Positions 22,112 through 32,387 of a stretch of 64,000 nt of DNA are shown piece by piece (the stretch's first letter is position 1; each line of letters starts with the position of its first letter). The DNA is taken from assembly GCA_001600495.1 (NCBI GenBank), contig BCKE01000017.1, positions 380,053 to 444,052 on the forward strand, given 5' to 3'. Both the position numbers and the translations under genes were made by a program. The notes under the pieces are model-generated. The model ran no database searches. It was not told the DNA's origin and saw only the letters and a program-made list of their open reading frames with translations. This DNA comes from Pilasporangium apinafurcum. Its lineage: Eukaryota > Oomycota > Peronosporomycetes > Pythiales > Pythiaceae.

Positions 22112-25100
22112 CTATGCTTCCGTGAGATCGTGGTGTACCTCATCCAGGTTCAGACGCCAGTGCACGTGGGTATTCAAAAACTGAGTATCGGAATTCTCAG
22201 GCTCGTCGAACTTTGGCCTCACGTTATCGTGCACATTTACGTATGGGGATTCTTCTTCAGCGTCGACTTGACCTACTTCTGGATGCTGAGAGTCGCTATT
22301 TTTGCTATTACAGTCCACGATAGCTGGGCTACTCGCGTGCGAATTTCCCAATTTCTTTGCCAGGGTTTCCGGTGCATTTGCGTTTGCTTCATTTTCTTGG
22401 TTTATATTAGATGCATTTGCTTCATATTCTGCGATAGAATCATTTCGGTCATGTTTTATGCCAATCTCCAGCTCTTCATGTGGTTTTGGTACCAGAAAAA
22501 TTGTGATACCTAATGTTGTTTCCGCTGCTGCGAATAAATTGCAAACCTTCTCCTCAAACTGCGCATCCTCGTTCAGAAACTCATCATCTTTATTACTACG
22601 GTTCACACTCTCATCCCATCTTTCCGTTTGTCGAATGGTTCCGTGCGGATCAAGATAATTGACCAACCACTCCTTGATCCATATGACTTGGTCCTGGAAT
22701 TCTGGATAGTGTTGCAACATGTTCCTTAATACTTTGGAGCGCTGACCACGATTAATGATGAATTCCAGCAGTACAAACGTGTACTTGTGAAGCAACTGAT
22801 GATCTTTGTAGTACATAGCCGCCTCCAGAATGCCACGAGTCGGCGAAAATATATGCTGGTGAATCGACAACGTCATTGTTGCATTGTTATCATCGGCATC
22901 TTCACCATCATTCTGTTGGTTAACCAATTCTTCGTGATCGAGTAATGTGTTAAACACACGAAAAACTTTGTCGATTTTAGTTGTTTTCACATCTTCGAGC
23001 ACAGTGATTAAGAGTGACAGGAATCGATCACGTTGCATAATCCCTCGGCTTTCACCTGTCGCCATCTGAATGAACAGTGGGGCTATGGCGATGTCAATAT
23101 CGTACTGTATCAGGTTCTTCAGTGCTGTCGGGTTCAACAGAAGGGTGTCGTCAGCTGGCAATTCCACGACATCTGTGTTATTAGATGATGGGCTAGTTGT
23201 TTGTCCATGCATCGAGGCGTAGGTTCGAATCAGGTGGTGCATCATCTTTTTCTCAATGCTAAGTGTGCAGGATCGAATGTCATTGTTTGATGCAGAACTT
23301 GCATCTGTTACGAAATCACTTGGTGCAATCTTTAATGATACACGGGAGGAGGAGATCTGGGACTTGTCTGAACTATTGATGGTGCTTCGGTCCGTTTGGA
23401 ATGTAAACAAAAATCGATCCAATAGTCGCAGCTTGTCCATTAGCATACAACATGTTGTGGCAGCCTCCAACTCGGACGCTGTTTCATTCACGCAGCTTTC
23501 CAAGAAATCGCCTACACGAGTGAGTGTGCTAATCCTGGTGGAAGTAGCAAGCATAACAGCGCCTCCTGTCGCGGGGTCTATTAGTTCCATATCCTCGTCT
23601 CTTTCATAGAAGATATCTAAGAGTGCTCGATAAAAATCGATGACCGCCGCTTCAGTGGAAGCAAAGTCTTCATCTCTTCCCTTGTCGTCAACACTCTGAT
23701 GCTCTTGTTGTGCAAGTTGTCGAGTCAAAACTCGAACACATATGGATATAATCTGAAATAACCCATCCACGAGTTTCGGATTCTCTGTGTTTAAGAATAA
23801 TACGTCGAAGAGCCAGGTACGTTGGCGGTGGACATTTGATTCTAGCGGACGAAGCGATGAGTAGTCGGTTGACTGTGCTACGAGCTGGCTGAGAAACCAT
23901 GCACCAAAAAGAGCGCATTCATTTGAATCTTCATTACTTGTTTGAGACACATAGCCAATTATTTGCTCAATAAGCTTTTGTTGATCACGGATGGGAGTCG
24001 TGGTTGTCGATAACAAGGAATCTGATCTTCGTAATGAAGTAATACCAAAAACGTACTGGCACGCAGATTCGCACGCGTAACGAGCTAATATCTTAAGTGA
24101 TTCCGATCCGCTTGCGTGCAGATCAGCAGAAGGATCGAATTGCTCTTCCGTATATTGACCCGACGTTGCGCCGAGAACTTTCTCCAGTATGAGTGCACTA
24201 AACTGCTCATAGTTAGGATCAAAAGCATTAACAACCCGTTCAAAACGTACATTTTCCAGCTGGATTTCCGTTATCATCGCTTCAACGGTAGCACTTCGTT
24301 GCACAGCTGAATCATTGGTTTTATTCGTACACGTACTGATAACATCTGCATCTTGTCTGTTTGTGGTTGCTGAACTCTCTCGACGTTCGTAGACAAGCAT
24401 ATATGCACAGCGGCGCTTCATTTGCACAGCCGGCACCCACTTTTTTGCCTTCGGATCCCACTGCTGGCTTACTTCTTCGCCACCAAAGCATTCATCACAC
24501 ATGGTTTCGACATCAAACTTTCGAATAGCTTCGTCATTAAACTCGAGCCAGTGGTCTGTTTTCCATCGATCCTTAATGAACGAGTAATAGTGCCCCATGT
24601 CGGCGGTGCCTGAATGCACCACTACTCCAACAAGATCGTACATGGATGATTTTGATATTCCACCATCCTGTATGTTGATACCAGACTTCATGGTTCCTGT
24701 CAACGCTTCGCTAGTGAATGGAAACATGTCTAGTTCAAAAGGGAACTCCAGAAAATCATTGATTTTCACTTTTTCCATCGTGTCAAAATCAAATTCAAAG
24801 CGCTTCAAATGGCAAACGAGTATTTGCGGTAGTGTTTTGATACAAATTCGCTTCATTGCCGACACTTTTTGTTGCATTCGCTCACAAAAATAGGCATTTT
24901 CGCCTTCGAGCGACTCACCCTGGACGTACAGCTCTAATGACTCGGTAAGATGCTGCTTCTTCGAGACTTCTAAGCTCAGTGCAAAGAAATTTTCTTCCCG
25001 TTCCGAGAGATGTCCTTGTTGAGTCAAAATCTGATTGACAAGAACACCACCGAAGCATTTCTGCACAAAGTTAGCATGACCATTTTCATTAATATTTGTT

Positions 25101-28100
25101 GATGATTGGGCACGAGTGTACATATCCAGCCGATCCAGCAGCATACAAAAAAATTCGTCTGCGTCCATTTGAACACACAAATCCGTAGGGTTACCATCAA
25201 TGTCGCGATGGGAAATTGCAAACTCTGTTGGATCCATTGCCCGATAATGCGTGGACGCCAAGGATGCGAATAGCTTCTGTAGTTGGACAATCTCGTCTTT
25301 CCACAGCGAAACAGTTTCATTCAAGCGATCATTAGTTGTGGAATCACATTCCAAGGCTAATAATCCATCTCGAAAGCCCGAAGCCATGAACAATTGTTGT
25401 ATCAGTGCATTCATGTAGCAAATACAGCCCGGATTTATAAGCCCTGCATATTGAATCCCTGTGCTGGTATCCTGCAATGACTCTCCAGGTGCGTAGTTCC
25501 ACTGTCTTTCTCCTTCATTAATTTTTTGAAGAACTGCCTCTTGAAAAGCTCTTTGGCACTGTAGCATGTACATTATTGGTCTCTTCGCAACATCTTGTGA
25601 TTTGGATCGAGACGAGGCAGTTGTTGACGCAAATGGGAACATCAACGTTAAAAGTAGCTCTTGAACCAACACACGACAACTAGAAGACTTGCATATAGGA
25701 CCAATCGACGCCCGGGCCTTTCTTCCATCAATGTTAGCCAAGACATCGCCGAAGAGTAAACGTTCAAGCAACAAACTCATAATCCACTCCCCGTCAAATA
25801 CTGGCGATTTCCCTGGGGATAGGTTTGATGGTTTATTGTGTAAAATTGTAAGGCGGAGTCCGTCGGAAAGCTGAGCAAGTGTGATCAAGGTCTTCAGATA
25901 CCCACAGAGAAGTTTGTCATCAGTATCGTAGTCTGCAGATTGTTCACAAACTTCAAGATACAAGTTTGCCATGATACGATCGATGGTTCGTTTCTTGATT
26001 ATGTCACTGATCAGTGTTGATCGAACAGACAATGAGGTAGCACAATGACGAAGAGCAAAATCACAGAACTCGAATAATTGTTCAAAATTGGTTCTGGCAA
26101 ACCTTCGATTGTTTGTACCTCCAGCACCAATTATGACTTCGGTTGATGCGTGCACAAGATGCTCAACGAATGAACGGGTCTTTTGATTCGTGCAGACATT
26201 AGCAGCCACAGTCATATTTCTTAGCTCCACCACGACATTTTCCCGAGTAGACTTGGAAGGACATTCAAGTAACAAAGCGTGCAACCACAAAACAATGCTG
26301 GGTGAAGAGATTCTAGTACGATAATCTTCATCAAAATCGATTACATCTGGACTGGGAGCAAAGACAGCAAGTGGCAGTTCAGGCTCTAATTTCACGATTG
26401 TAACAATCATACGCATACCACAAATGACTGCTTCTGCATTCTCAGTTGAAAATTTTGTGTTTTCATCCTTAGGCTGTGTAGAAACCGAGCAGTAATTGTA
26501 AGTGAGTTGGATTGCGACCTGCAGCAACGACGCTAAGCTGATCGACTTTTCGAATTGAGGTAGTGTCGAGAACAGTAACTGCACATCAAATAAGTTATCA
26601 TAGTAAGTCCTTTCACCTCTGCGATGCTGATGTAACTCCAAGAGGTAGTTGAGTGTCCGAATGACAGCAGCCAAACATGTTGATTCAAGGTTTCGCGTAT
26701 ACAATGAAGGAGACGATACTGAGTCAACATGCTCTGACTCAATCTTCGTCGTTAAGTGTTTGTCTTTCCAATTCAAAAGTGCATCATACAAATGACGAGC
26801 GCCACCCAGACGAACAAATCGTTCTCTCCACTGTCGTCGCCCTGAATCTACTCCTTTGTTCGCAATGAGCGCCGTTTCTGTAGGTACGAGCAAAGCTTCA
26901 ACGAGTCGCAATGCGTAGAGCAGTCGATGAATATTTGAAGTATCCAGCAATTCCATCCATCGTACATCAGTAGAGGAAGATGGACGCAATCGAATCATTT
27001 TTCGTAAAAGTTCATTGTTCGTTGGTAATCGACAAAATAACTCCCAAGTTCGTTGCGAAGTATGTTCGTTCCAGTCGACTAACTGCAGCAACACGTCAAA
27101 ATATGATCCTTTGTTTGCTAGCAGTTGACTTACAACACCGTATTTCGACTTGCCGCCATGTTCCTGATATCGTGCTGGCTTTGCATCCTCTCCACCCAAT
27201 TTATCATCACCTTGATGCGGTTGATCGCTCTTTCCATCCACTGCCACGTCGTGAAGAGCCCTACTGATATCTTCTAAACTCAGATCAGGCCCACGCTGAG
27301 GAGAAAGACCTTGGGGCCATTGAAGATTCGGACGAACGCGGACTGTAGGTGATCGCAACCTCATAGTTACAAGAGAAGGCGTAAGCATTCCGTCAAGTGC
27401 ATTGATATCTTCAGTGGACGCTAACGATTGATTCGGAGGAGCTGTCGTGTCCTGAATGTTATCTTCAACACAACTATTTTCTTCATCATCATCTTTAATA
27501 GGATCCAATAATGCGCGCTGTTGTCGATATGTCCAACTTGGCCGACGATGAATGTTGACTTTGGATGGCTCTGAGACTCCAGTCAGCACCTTATCATTCA
27601 CATTGAAAGTGTTTCTCATCGGAGATGGAAATACTTCCAAATACTGCAATCCTTCCTCCAGATTCTCTAGTTGAAAGACGCGTTTTTGTTTGTGGAGACC
27701 ATCTGATATTGAAGTCAAATCATTATCATTCTCAGCGCTCACAACATCCTCATCTGTTTCAGTAGTTACGGTATCATTTGACAGCTCTACCGCATCACTT
27801 GCTTCCAGAAAATAGCGCAATAAGTCCACACATCGATTAACAACAGCAATTTCGTACTCATGTGGAGTGTCTTGATTATGATCCACTACTTCTTTTGCCT
27901 CATTTAGAAGTGCCATGCACTTGTCGATAAACTGCACCTTTCGCTCCAAAGGGAGACTCGTGTGTCGCCAAGATGGAACAAATTCCAGATAAAGCCGTGT
28001 AAGCAGCGTAATGCATTCCTCTGCCACAGATGCGTCTGAGGCATAGAGAGCGAGGTGCCAAAGCTGATCCAACCCTGTGAGTTCTTTATCTGTGACCAGA

Positions 28101-30616
28101 TCCACAACTGCATCTTCATCTCCATCCACTTGAACGTCGTAAGTTGGCAGCGTAGCAACCGTAAAGCTCTTCAACCCACCATTCTCTATATTGATACGAC
28201 GAAACAGATTGTGGAAGCAGCACAGCGCCGAAACTGTGATATGTTTCCCCCGCAACGAGCGGAACCTTTTGGAGAGCACATATTCCGCTAGCTGAGACGT
28301 CATTAATGATGCTGAACCATCAAAGGGATCATCATTTCCATTAGCCGAGAGCGGCGTGTTCAAACAAAATTCAATCCATTGGAAGCACAATGACGCTTCT
28401 TCAATCATGAATGCTTCGTCAACTAACATCCGCCAGAGAATATCGAGTTGTTCTCCAGAGAAGGCGGATACGTTTTGCTCGTATCGGGCAGCCAACATCC
28501 AAGCACCACGCAGAGCCAACAGTCGCACTTTGACGTCTGCCAAATGAGAAGTAGGGAGAGGACCGAAGCGCTCGTGGTCGCTCATTTCCTGCCATTGACA
28601 CACTGAGATATCACGATCTTGACGTATCTCATCCCATATCTTGCGCTTGTATTCCTCAAGCTCTTGTAGGACAGCTAGGACGAGAGGCTGACGTCGCGCT
28701 GGCGACAACATTGGAGGAATATCCGCGTCTGAAATTAATTGGGCAAGTCGCGTGACAAATTTTAACGACGCAACTATGTGTACGCGTCGGAACAAATTAT
28801 CTGAGCAAAGCAGAAGAAGCTTGTTCACTAACTTATGTGGTGAGTTTGTTGTTTCTTCCCCGCCATTGTCCACATTTGTTTCATTTTGTTCGTCGTGATC
28901 TGCACATAATTTTCTCAAAATTTCATCCATGCAACGCAATATCTCATCCAAATCGACAGTCGTGGTGGTCACCAGGGTAACCTCATTCCAGAGATGCATC
29001 AGTATCTCCTCTACGAGTTCTAGTGACCTAGCAGTCTCACTATGTTCATCGACTTCTTCAATGATTGCACTTCGGGCTGCAATGTGTACTAGGAGAGACA
29101 GTTGATTTGAATCAAGAGGCTTGGTTGATTTGATCTGATCGAGAAGATGCACCAACAATTGACCATCAATAAAATCTATCAATTCTATCACAAGGTCCTG
29201 GATCGCTGTGAGCAACGCTTCATGCCGTTGCTGCGTTGGTACCTGCTCGCTTGCAGCCGGACCAGCATAACACTTCCACACAATGTCGATTAACTCAGGA
29301 CTCAAACAATCCAATTCAGAAAGAAACTGAAACAGCGGAATGCAACGTTTGACCAACTCAACGTGGATCTTATCACCGAAAAGCTCGACTAACAACTCGT
29401 TCTCCATCATCCATTCGACCAAATAAAATAGCTGTGTCTTTAACGATTCTGTCGTAGGGTCGACTTGCTCTTGCACTTGACCATTGTAAAGCCGTGTGAT
29501 GGTCACAACTATCTCCGTGAGACCATAAATACGTTTCTCTAACGAACTACTTTGTAGAAATCGCCAAAATAAGTCTAATCGCAATAGTTGAACGCTTGGA
29601 TACAGTTTTTCTTCAAGCTCGATCCAGTCTTCTTTATCACATTCCTCGTCATTGTCTTCAGTTTCCGGTCCTGAAATTTCCTCCAGCTCGTTTACATCCA
29701 GGCTCTGCGACACATCTTGGGCTTTCGCGACAAGTAGCTCCATGATTTGTACAACCTCAAGCAACGAATCGCGAGGAAGCCCATAAAAATCTGCAGCTGG
29801 CATATTTCGCATAAATGATCGAGCGGCGGCTGACAACGACAGGCAGTACCGCAGCATAAATCGCGGGGTGAGGTAATCCTTTACAGCGTATATCGCTCGA
29901 AATATGAATTGCATAGCCTCGAACGACAAATGTAATGCACAATCATTTCCTCCGGTGTCATGTTCACCACAGTTTGTATCCGTTCTTCCTTTCATAATCG
30001 AAACAAATAACGAAAACCCACCAATTTCCCCCCAGAACTGCAGATTTTTAAGGAAATAGCGAGACACATAGCGACAATGTGCAAGAGCATATCTCACCGG
30101 TCCCAGAGTCGAAACTTGCTCATCAACATTCTCGAAGTCACTATTGCATCCGTAGTACAAGTAGAATGGTCGATGTACATCCAAGACCCGAACCAGCGTT
30201 GGGAGCATGGACAAATCTCCTTCTTGAAGTCGATCCGCCACTTTTTGCAACACAAACTGAAAAAACGCATTCACGCGATGCACACAATCATAATCCACAG
30301 CTTTACCCAGCAATAATTGCACGATTTGAGGAAAGAAATCGGTTTCCAGTCGATCCACTATCGATTCACTAAGCCAAGCGCAACCATCATTACCACTGAC
30401 ACCAACTTCATCATCAATGCCGTTGCTGCCATCGCGAATATTGCAAGTAATCTCCGTGAGAATATCTAGCAAAAGTACTGGATCGGAAGTCGAAGCGAGT
30501 TCGTTGGCTATAAACAAACACGTCCCGTCGAAGTCCTGTACTAGCTCCTCGCAAATTCGCTTCATATCTTCCGTAGAAACGGGGACATGTGCCATTTCTT
30601 CCATCGTCTCGTTCAT
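22112..30616 (-). CDS. Giant ubiquitin carboxyl-terminal hydrolase, USP9X/USP34 class
   Basis: A 2834-residue single-exon deubiquitinase (C19 cysteine protease) removing ubiquitin from proteins. The catalytic domain starts near residue 1720: the Cys box is GLINPGCICYMNALIQQLF with the nucleophile at about C1733, and the His box is VVVHSGTADMGHYYSFI with H about 2009, followed by WLEFND. The Cys box has GCIC where most USPs have GNTC; the USP9X group also departs from GNTC here. About 1700 helical residues precede the domain and 750 follow, like the Armadillo-type flanks of USP9X, USP24 and USP34. The zinc-binding CxxC pairs in the fingers are not obvious. The start is the ATG of MNETMEEM; five further upstream codons begin with GTG. 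Nothing suggests an intron in 8.5 kb. Confidence 0.92.
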   Translation of the reverse strand: MNETMEEMAHVPVSTEDMKRICEELVQDFDGTCLFIANELASTSDPVLLLDILTEITCNIRDGSNGIDDEVGVSGNDGCAWLSESIVDRLETDFFPQIVQLLLGKAVDYDCVHRVNAFFQFVLQKVADRLQEGDLSMLPTLVRVLDVHRPFYLYYGCNSDFENVDEQVSTLGPVRYALAHCRYVSRYFLKNLQFWGEIGGFSLFVSIMKGRTDTNCGEHDTGGNDCALHLSFEAMQFIFRAIYAVKDYLTPRFMLRYCLSLSAAARSFMRNMPAADFYGLPRDSLLEVVQIMELLVAKAQDVSQSLDVNELEEISGPETEDNDEECDKEDWIELEEKLYPSVQLLRLDLFWRFLQSSSLEKRIYGLTEIVVTITRLYNGQVQEQVDPTTESLKTQLFYLVEWMMENELLVELFGDKIHVELVKRCIPLFQFLSELDCLSPELIDIVWKCYAGPAASEQVPTQQRHEALLTAIQDLVIELIDFIDGQLLVHLLDQIKSTKPLDSNQLSLLVHIAARSAIIEEVDEHSETARSLELVEEILMHLWNEVTLVTTTTVDLDEILRCMDEILRKLCADHDEQNETNVDNGGEETTNSPHKLVNKLLLLCSDNLFRRVHIVASLKFVTRLAQLISDADIPPMLSPARRQPLVLAVLQELEEYKRKIWDEIRQDRDISVCQWQEMSDHERFGPLPTSHLADVKVRLLALRGAWMLAARYEQNVSAFSGEQLDILWRMLVDEAFMIEEASLCFQWIEFCLNTPLSANGNDDPFDGSASLMTSQLAEYVLSKRFRSLRGKHITVSALCCFHNLFRRINIENGGLKSFTVATLPTYDVQVDGDEDAVVDLVTDKELTGLDQLWHLALYASDASVAEECITLLTRLYLEFVPSWRHTSLPLERKVQFIDKCMALLNEAKEVVDHNQDTPHEYEIAVVNRCVDLLRYFLEASDAVELSNDTVTTETDEDVVSAENDNDLTSISDGLHKQKRVFQLENLEEGLQYLEVFPSPMRNTFNVNDKVLTGVSEPSKVNIHRRPSWTYRQQRALLDPIKDDDEENSCVEDNIQDTTAPPNQSLASTEDINALDGMLTPSLVTMRLRSPTVRVRPNLQWPQGLSPQRGPDLSLEDISRALHDVAVDGKSDQPHQGDDKLGGEDAKPARYQEHGGKSKYGVVSQLLANKGSYFDVLLQLVDWNEHTSQRTWELFCRLPTNNELLRKMIRLRPSSSTDVRWMELLDTSNIHRLLYALRLVEALLVPTETALIANKGVDSGRRQWRERFVRLGGARHLYDALLNWKDKHLTTKIESEHVDSVSSPSLYTRNLESTCLAAVIRTLNYLLELHQHRRGERTYYDNLFDVQLLFSTLPQFEKSISLASLLQVAIQLTYNYCSVSTQPKDENTKFSTENAEAVICGMRMIVTIVKLEPELPLAVFAPSPDVIDFDEDYRTRISSPSIVLWLHALLLECPSKSTRENVVVELRNMTVAANVCTNQKTRSFVEHLVHASTEVIIGAGGTNNRRFARTNFEQLFEFCDFALRHCATSLSVRSTLISDIIKKRTIDRIMANLYLEVCEQSADYDTDDKLLCGYLKTLITLAQLSDGLRLTILHNKPSNLSPGKSPVFDGEWIMSLLLERLLFGDVLANIDGRKARASIGPICKSSSCRVLVQELLLTLMFPFASTTASSRSKSQDVAKRPIMYMLQCQRAFQEAVLQKINEGERQWNYAPGESLQDTSTGIQYAGLINPGCICYMNALIQQLFMASGFRDGLLALECDSTTNDRLNETVSLWKDEIVQLQKLFASLASTHYRAMDPTEFAISHRDIDGNPTDLCVQMDADEFFCMLLDRLDMYTRAQSSTNINENGHANFVQKCFGGVLVNQILTQQGHLSEREENFFALSLEVSKKQHLTESLELYVQGESLEGENAYFCERMQQKVSAMKRICIKTLPQILVCHLKRFEFDFDTMEKVKINDFLEFPFELDMFPFTSEALTGTMKSGINIQDGGISKSSMYDLVGVVVHSGTADMGHYYSFIKDRWKTDHWLEFNDEAIRKFDVETMCDECFGGEEVSQQWDPKAKKWVPAVQMKRRCAYMLVYERRESSATTNRQDADVISTCTNKTNDSAVQRSATVEAMITEIQLENVRFERVVNAFDPNYEQFSALILEKVLGATSGQYTEEQFDPSADLHASGSESLKILARYACESACQYVFGITSLRRSDSLLSTTTTPIRDQQKLIEQIIGYVSQTSNEDSNECALFGAWFLSQLVAQSTDYSSLRPLESNVHRQRTWLFDVLFLNTENPKLVDGLFQIISICVRVLTRQLAQQEHQSVDDKGRDEDFASTEAAVIDFYRALLDIFYERDEDMELIDPATGGAVMLATSTRISTLTRVGDFLESCVNETASELEAATTCCMLMDKLRLLDRFLFTFQTDRSTINSSDKSQISSSRVSLKIAPSDFVTDASSASNNDIRSCTLSIEKKMMHHLIRTYASMHGQTTSPSSNNTDVVELPADDTLLLNPTALKNLIQYDIDIAIAPLFIQMATGESRGIMQRDRFLSLLITVLEDVKTTKIDKVFRVFNTLLDHEELVNQQNDGEDADDNNATMTLSIHQHIFSPTRGILEAAMYYKDHQLLHKYTFVLLEFIINRGQRSKVLRNMLQHYPEFQDQVIWIKEWLVNYLDPHGTIRQTERWDESVNRSNKDDEFLNEDAQFEEKVCNLFAAAETTLGITIFLVPKPHEELEIGIKHDRNDSIAEYEANASNINQENEANANAPETLAKKLGNSHASSPAIVDCNSKNSDSQHPEVGQVDAEEESPYVNVHDNVRPKFDEPENSDTQFLNTHVHWRLNLDEVHHDLTEA

Positions 30617-30929
30617 CGCAGAGTCGCACACACCACGAGTTAATGCAGCACGAAGACGCCAATGCAGAGAATATTATACGCACACCTGGTTCAAATGAAC
30701 CAGTCTGTTTTTTCTCCACACCTCAAAGTAAACGAACACGATAGTAACGTAGCAGCAGTCTGCAAATCCGAGAGAAGTTGCAAAGGAAAGAATACCCGAA
30801 ACGGTCCATAAAAAAAAATGATCCATAACGCCTTGTGATCGACGCGTCGCTTCGTCGTTTACCGCCTCCACAGCACGTATGCTTATATCAGTGATCTGCC
30901 TTGGTTTTGCTGATTTGTGTTTGCTGTGT
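30617..30929. other. 5' region of the deubiquitinase
   Basis: 314 bases between two minus-strand genes. A palindrome TGGTTCATTTGAACCA is at 30689-30704 and may be a regulatory site; otherwise nothing seen. Confidence 0.35.
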
Positions 30930-31712
30930 CTATTGCTCGCGCGTCACAAGATCGGCCAGAGTTGTGATGATATCTTCACGAGGAAGAGCACCGCCATTCC
31001 AAGGTGGGAGAGTTCCGCGGCAAAGCCAACGTGAATGGGCGCCTACACCATGCGCCCCCTTGTAGTCCTTCTCTACGTGATCCCCTATATGTAGCACGTC
31101 CACATAGGAGCTACTGGATGAATCGCCACCTTGCAATCTCGAAAACGTCGTTTGGAAGATGGATGGATGTGGCTTCATGTGTGGTTGACCCCACGACGTC
31201 GTGATTACTTGGAAATACTCGGTCAGTCCTAATTCACGTAAAATCGACGGTAATCGTTCGTCAAAATTGGAAATCACACCTAATGCAACTCCATTCGAGC
31301 GCAAGTGTTCAAGCACTGGTAGAACATCGCTGAACACAGTCCATGCGCTAGAGGTCGCGAAATGGGCATATAGCTCCTGCGTGAGCTGCACACCAACACG
31401 TTCCGGAATCGATCCCAGTACATCCTGAGGTAAAGCATTCAAAATTAACTCCCTCCACCAGGGATATGCTGTCGTCACTGCAGGAAAGTATCCGAAATTC
31501 GGTTTTTCCTTGGAAAGACGACGGAAAACCTGCGGGAAACGCTCATTAATCGTGTTTTCCACGCTCTCGAAGAGCACGGGCGTGAGTGTTTCTTGTGTAG
31601 TTGCCATCCAATACTCTAGATATGTTTTTCCGATGCTTTGTCGTGGCCGAATGAGTGTACCTGTGGCGTCGAGCGTCACGTATCGCCACTTGAACATTTG
31701 TTTTCTCCGCAT
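30930..31712 (-). CDS. HAD-superfamily protein, HDHD3-like
   Basis: About 260 residues of the haloacid dehalogenase fold. Motif I is VTLDATGTLI near the N-terminus, motif II is VISNFDERL, motif III is the Lys of KPHPSIF, and motif IV is HIGDHVEKDYKGA. Motif I has Thr in place of the second Asp of the phosphatase DxDxT signature, as HDHD3-type members also depart from it, so phosphatase activity is doubtful. The spacing of motifs and the WW pair before the cap (AYPWWRELI) agree with HDHD3. I start at the ATG of MRRKQMFKW; the frame extends 12 codons further only to a GTG. A second ATG five codons later is equally possible. Substrate unknown. Confidence 0.83.
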   Translation of the reverse strand: MRRKQMFKWRYVTLDATGTLIRPRQSIGKTYLEYWMATTQETLTPVLFESVENTINERFPQVFRRLSKEKPNFGYFPAVTTAYPWWRELILNALPQDVLGSIPERVGVQLTQELYAHFATSSAWTVFSDVLPVLEHLRSNGVALGVISNFDERLPSILRELGLTEYFQVITTSWGQPHMKPHPSIFQTTFSRLQGGDSSSSSYVDVLHIGDHVEKDYKGAHGVGAHSRWLCRGTLPPWNGGALPREDIITTLADLVTREQ

Positions 31713-31888
31713 TTTGAGTTGATGAATGCAGACAAAGTGACACCTCACTAATATCCAACATATGCTAAATATGGTAAATATTGAAAAAAGGTATCATTTG
31801 GTAACTCAGAGATGATCTTTATTTACCTTGAGTTTCTTCCAAACAATCAACGCGTGAGTCGTTCTCCACACTACCAAGCTAGTGCAAA

Positions 31889-32185
31889 TTACAATACCCC
31901 GAGGAAGGCAGCCCCGATCGTGCGAGGGCGATGCGTCCAGGTGAGTTTATATTCATTCTTGAGATAGATGTTGCGAGCAGCATTCATATCTCGATCCATA
32001 ATAGAGAGATATCCTGGACATACAAACACTTTCTGTACTTTCATGTCTTCGTCGTGAACTCTTCTTTAAATTCGATCAGCCGTTCACCTGCTCGTTCCAT
32101 CTTGTACTGCAACATCATATTAAACTTGTAGTGAGACCTCCAAGCATATGAATTTGCAAAGTGATTCTCTTATTATTATTTTGTC
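31889..32185 (-). pseudogene. TnpB/Fanzor2-like nuclease remnant
   Basis: The minus strand first reads SYAWRSHYKFNMMLQYKMER, then AGERLIEFKEEFTTKT and a stop. After a frame change come KVFVCPGYLS and DRDMNAARNIYLKNEYKL, then about 15 residues to a TAA at 31889-31891. This is the conserved end of TnpB-like proteins: helix before the zinc ribbon, TTKT, part of the second knuckle (VCPGY), and the RuvC-III motif DRDxNAARNI. The first CxxC is lost at the frameshift (near 32057). Everything upstream of about 32185 is gone or unrecognisable. The RNI.LKNE ending resembles the dispersed repeat, so both may come from one family. It lies 150 bases from a different, nearly complete Fanzor element. Confidence 0.8.
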
Positions 32186-32333
32186 TTACTTTGGTATCTA
32201 AGCGTAACATCGAATCTAGAGTATTGTATTGCATATGATGCACAGATACATCTCTTATATGAATGGAAATGAGGAGGATAGTCGACAAAATGACAAAGAA
32301 GTAAGATCCATAGCATATAGAAATCTTTTAACT

Positions 32334-32387
32334 TTTATTCCCCAGGTGTTCTGTACCATGTGTGGTACAGAACACCTGGGGAATAAA
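32334..32387. repeat. Perfect 25-bp terminal hairpin over the nuclease stop codon
   Basis: Two arms of 25 bases (32334-32358 and 32363-32387) are perfectly complementary around a TGTG loop; a T-G wobble and a C-G pair extend the stem by two. On the minus strand the hairpin encodes the last 15 residues of the nuclease and its TAA. In Fanzor and TnpB systems the guide RNA comes from the end of the gene and runs off the element end, so this hairpin is a candidate guide-RNA scaffold end as well as a transposon terminus. Confidence 0.85.

Noticed and set aside
23210-23240. GGTTCGAATC resembling a tRNA B box
   Set aside because: It lies within the deubiquitinase coding sequence and no cloverleaf can be drawn around it.
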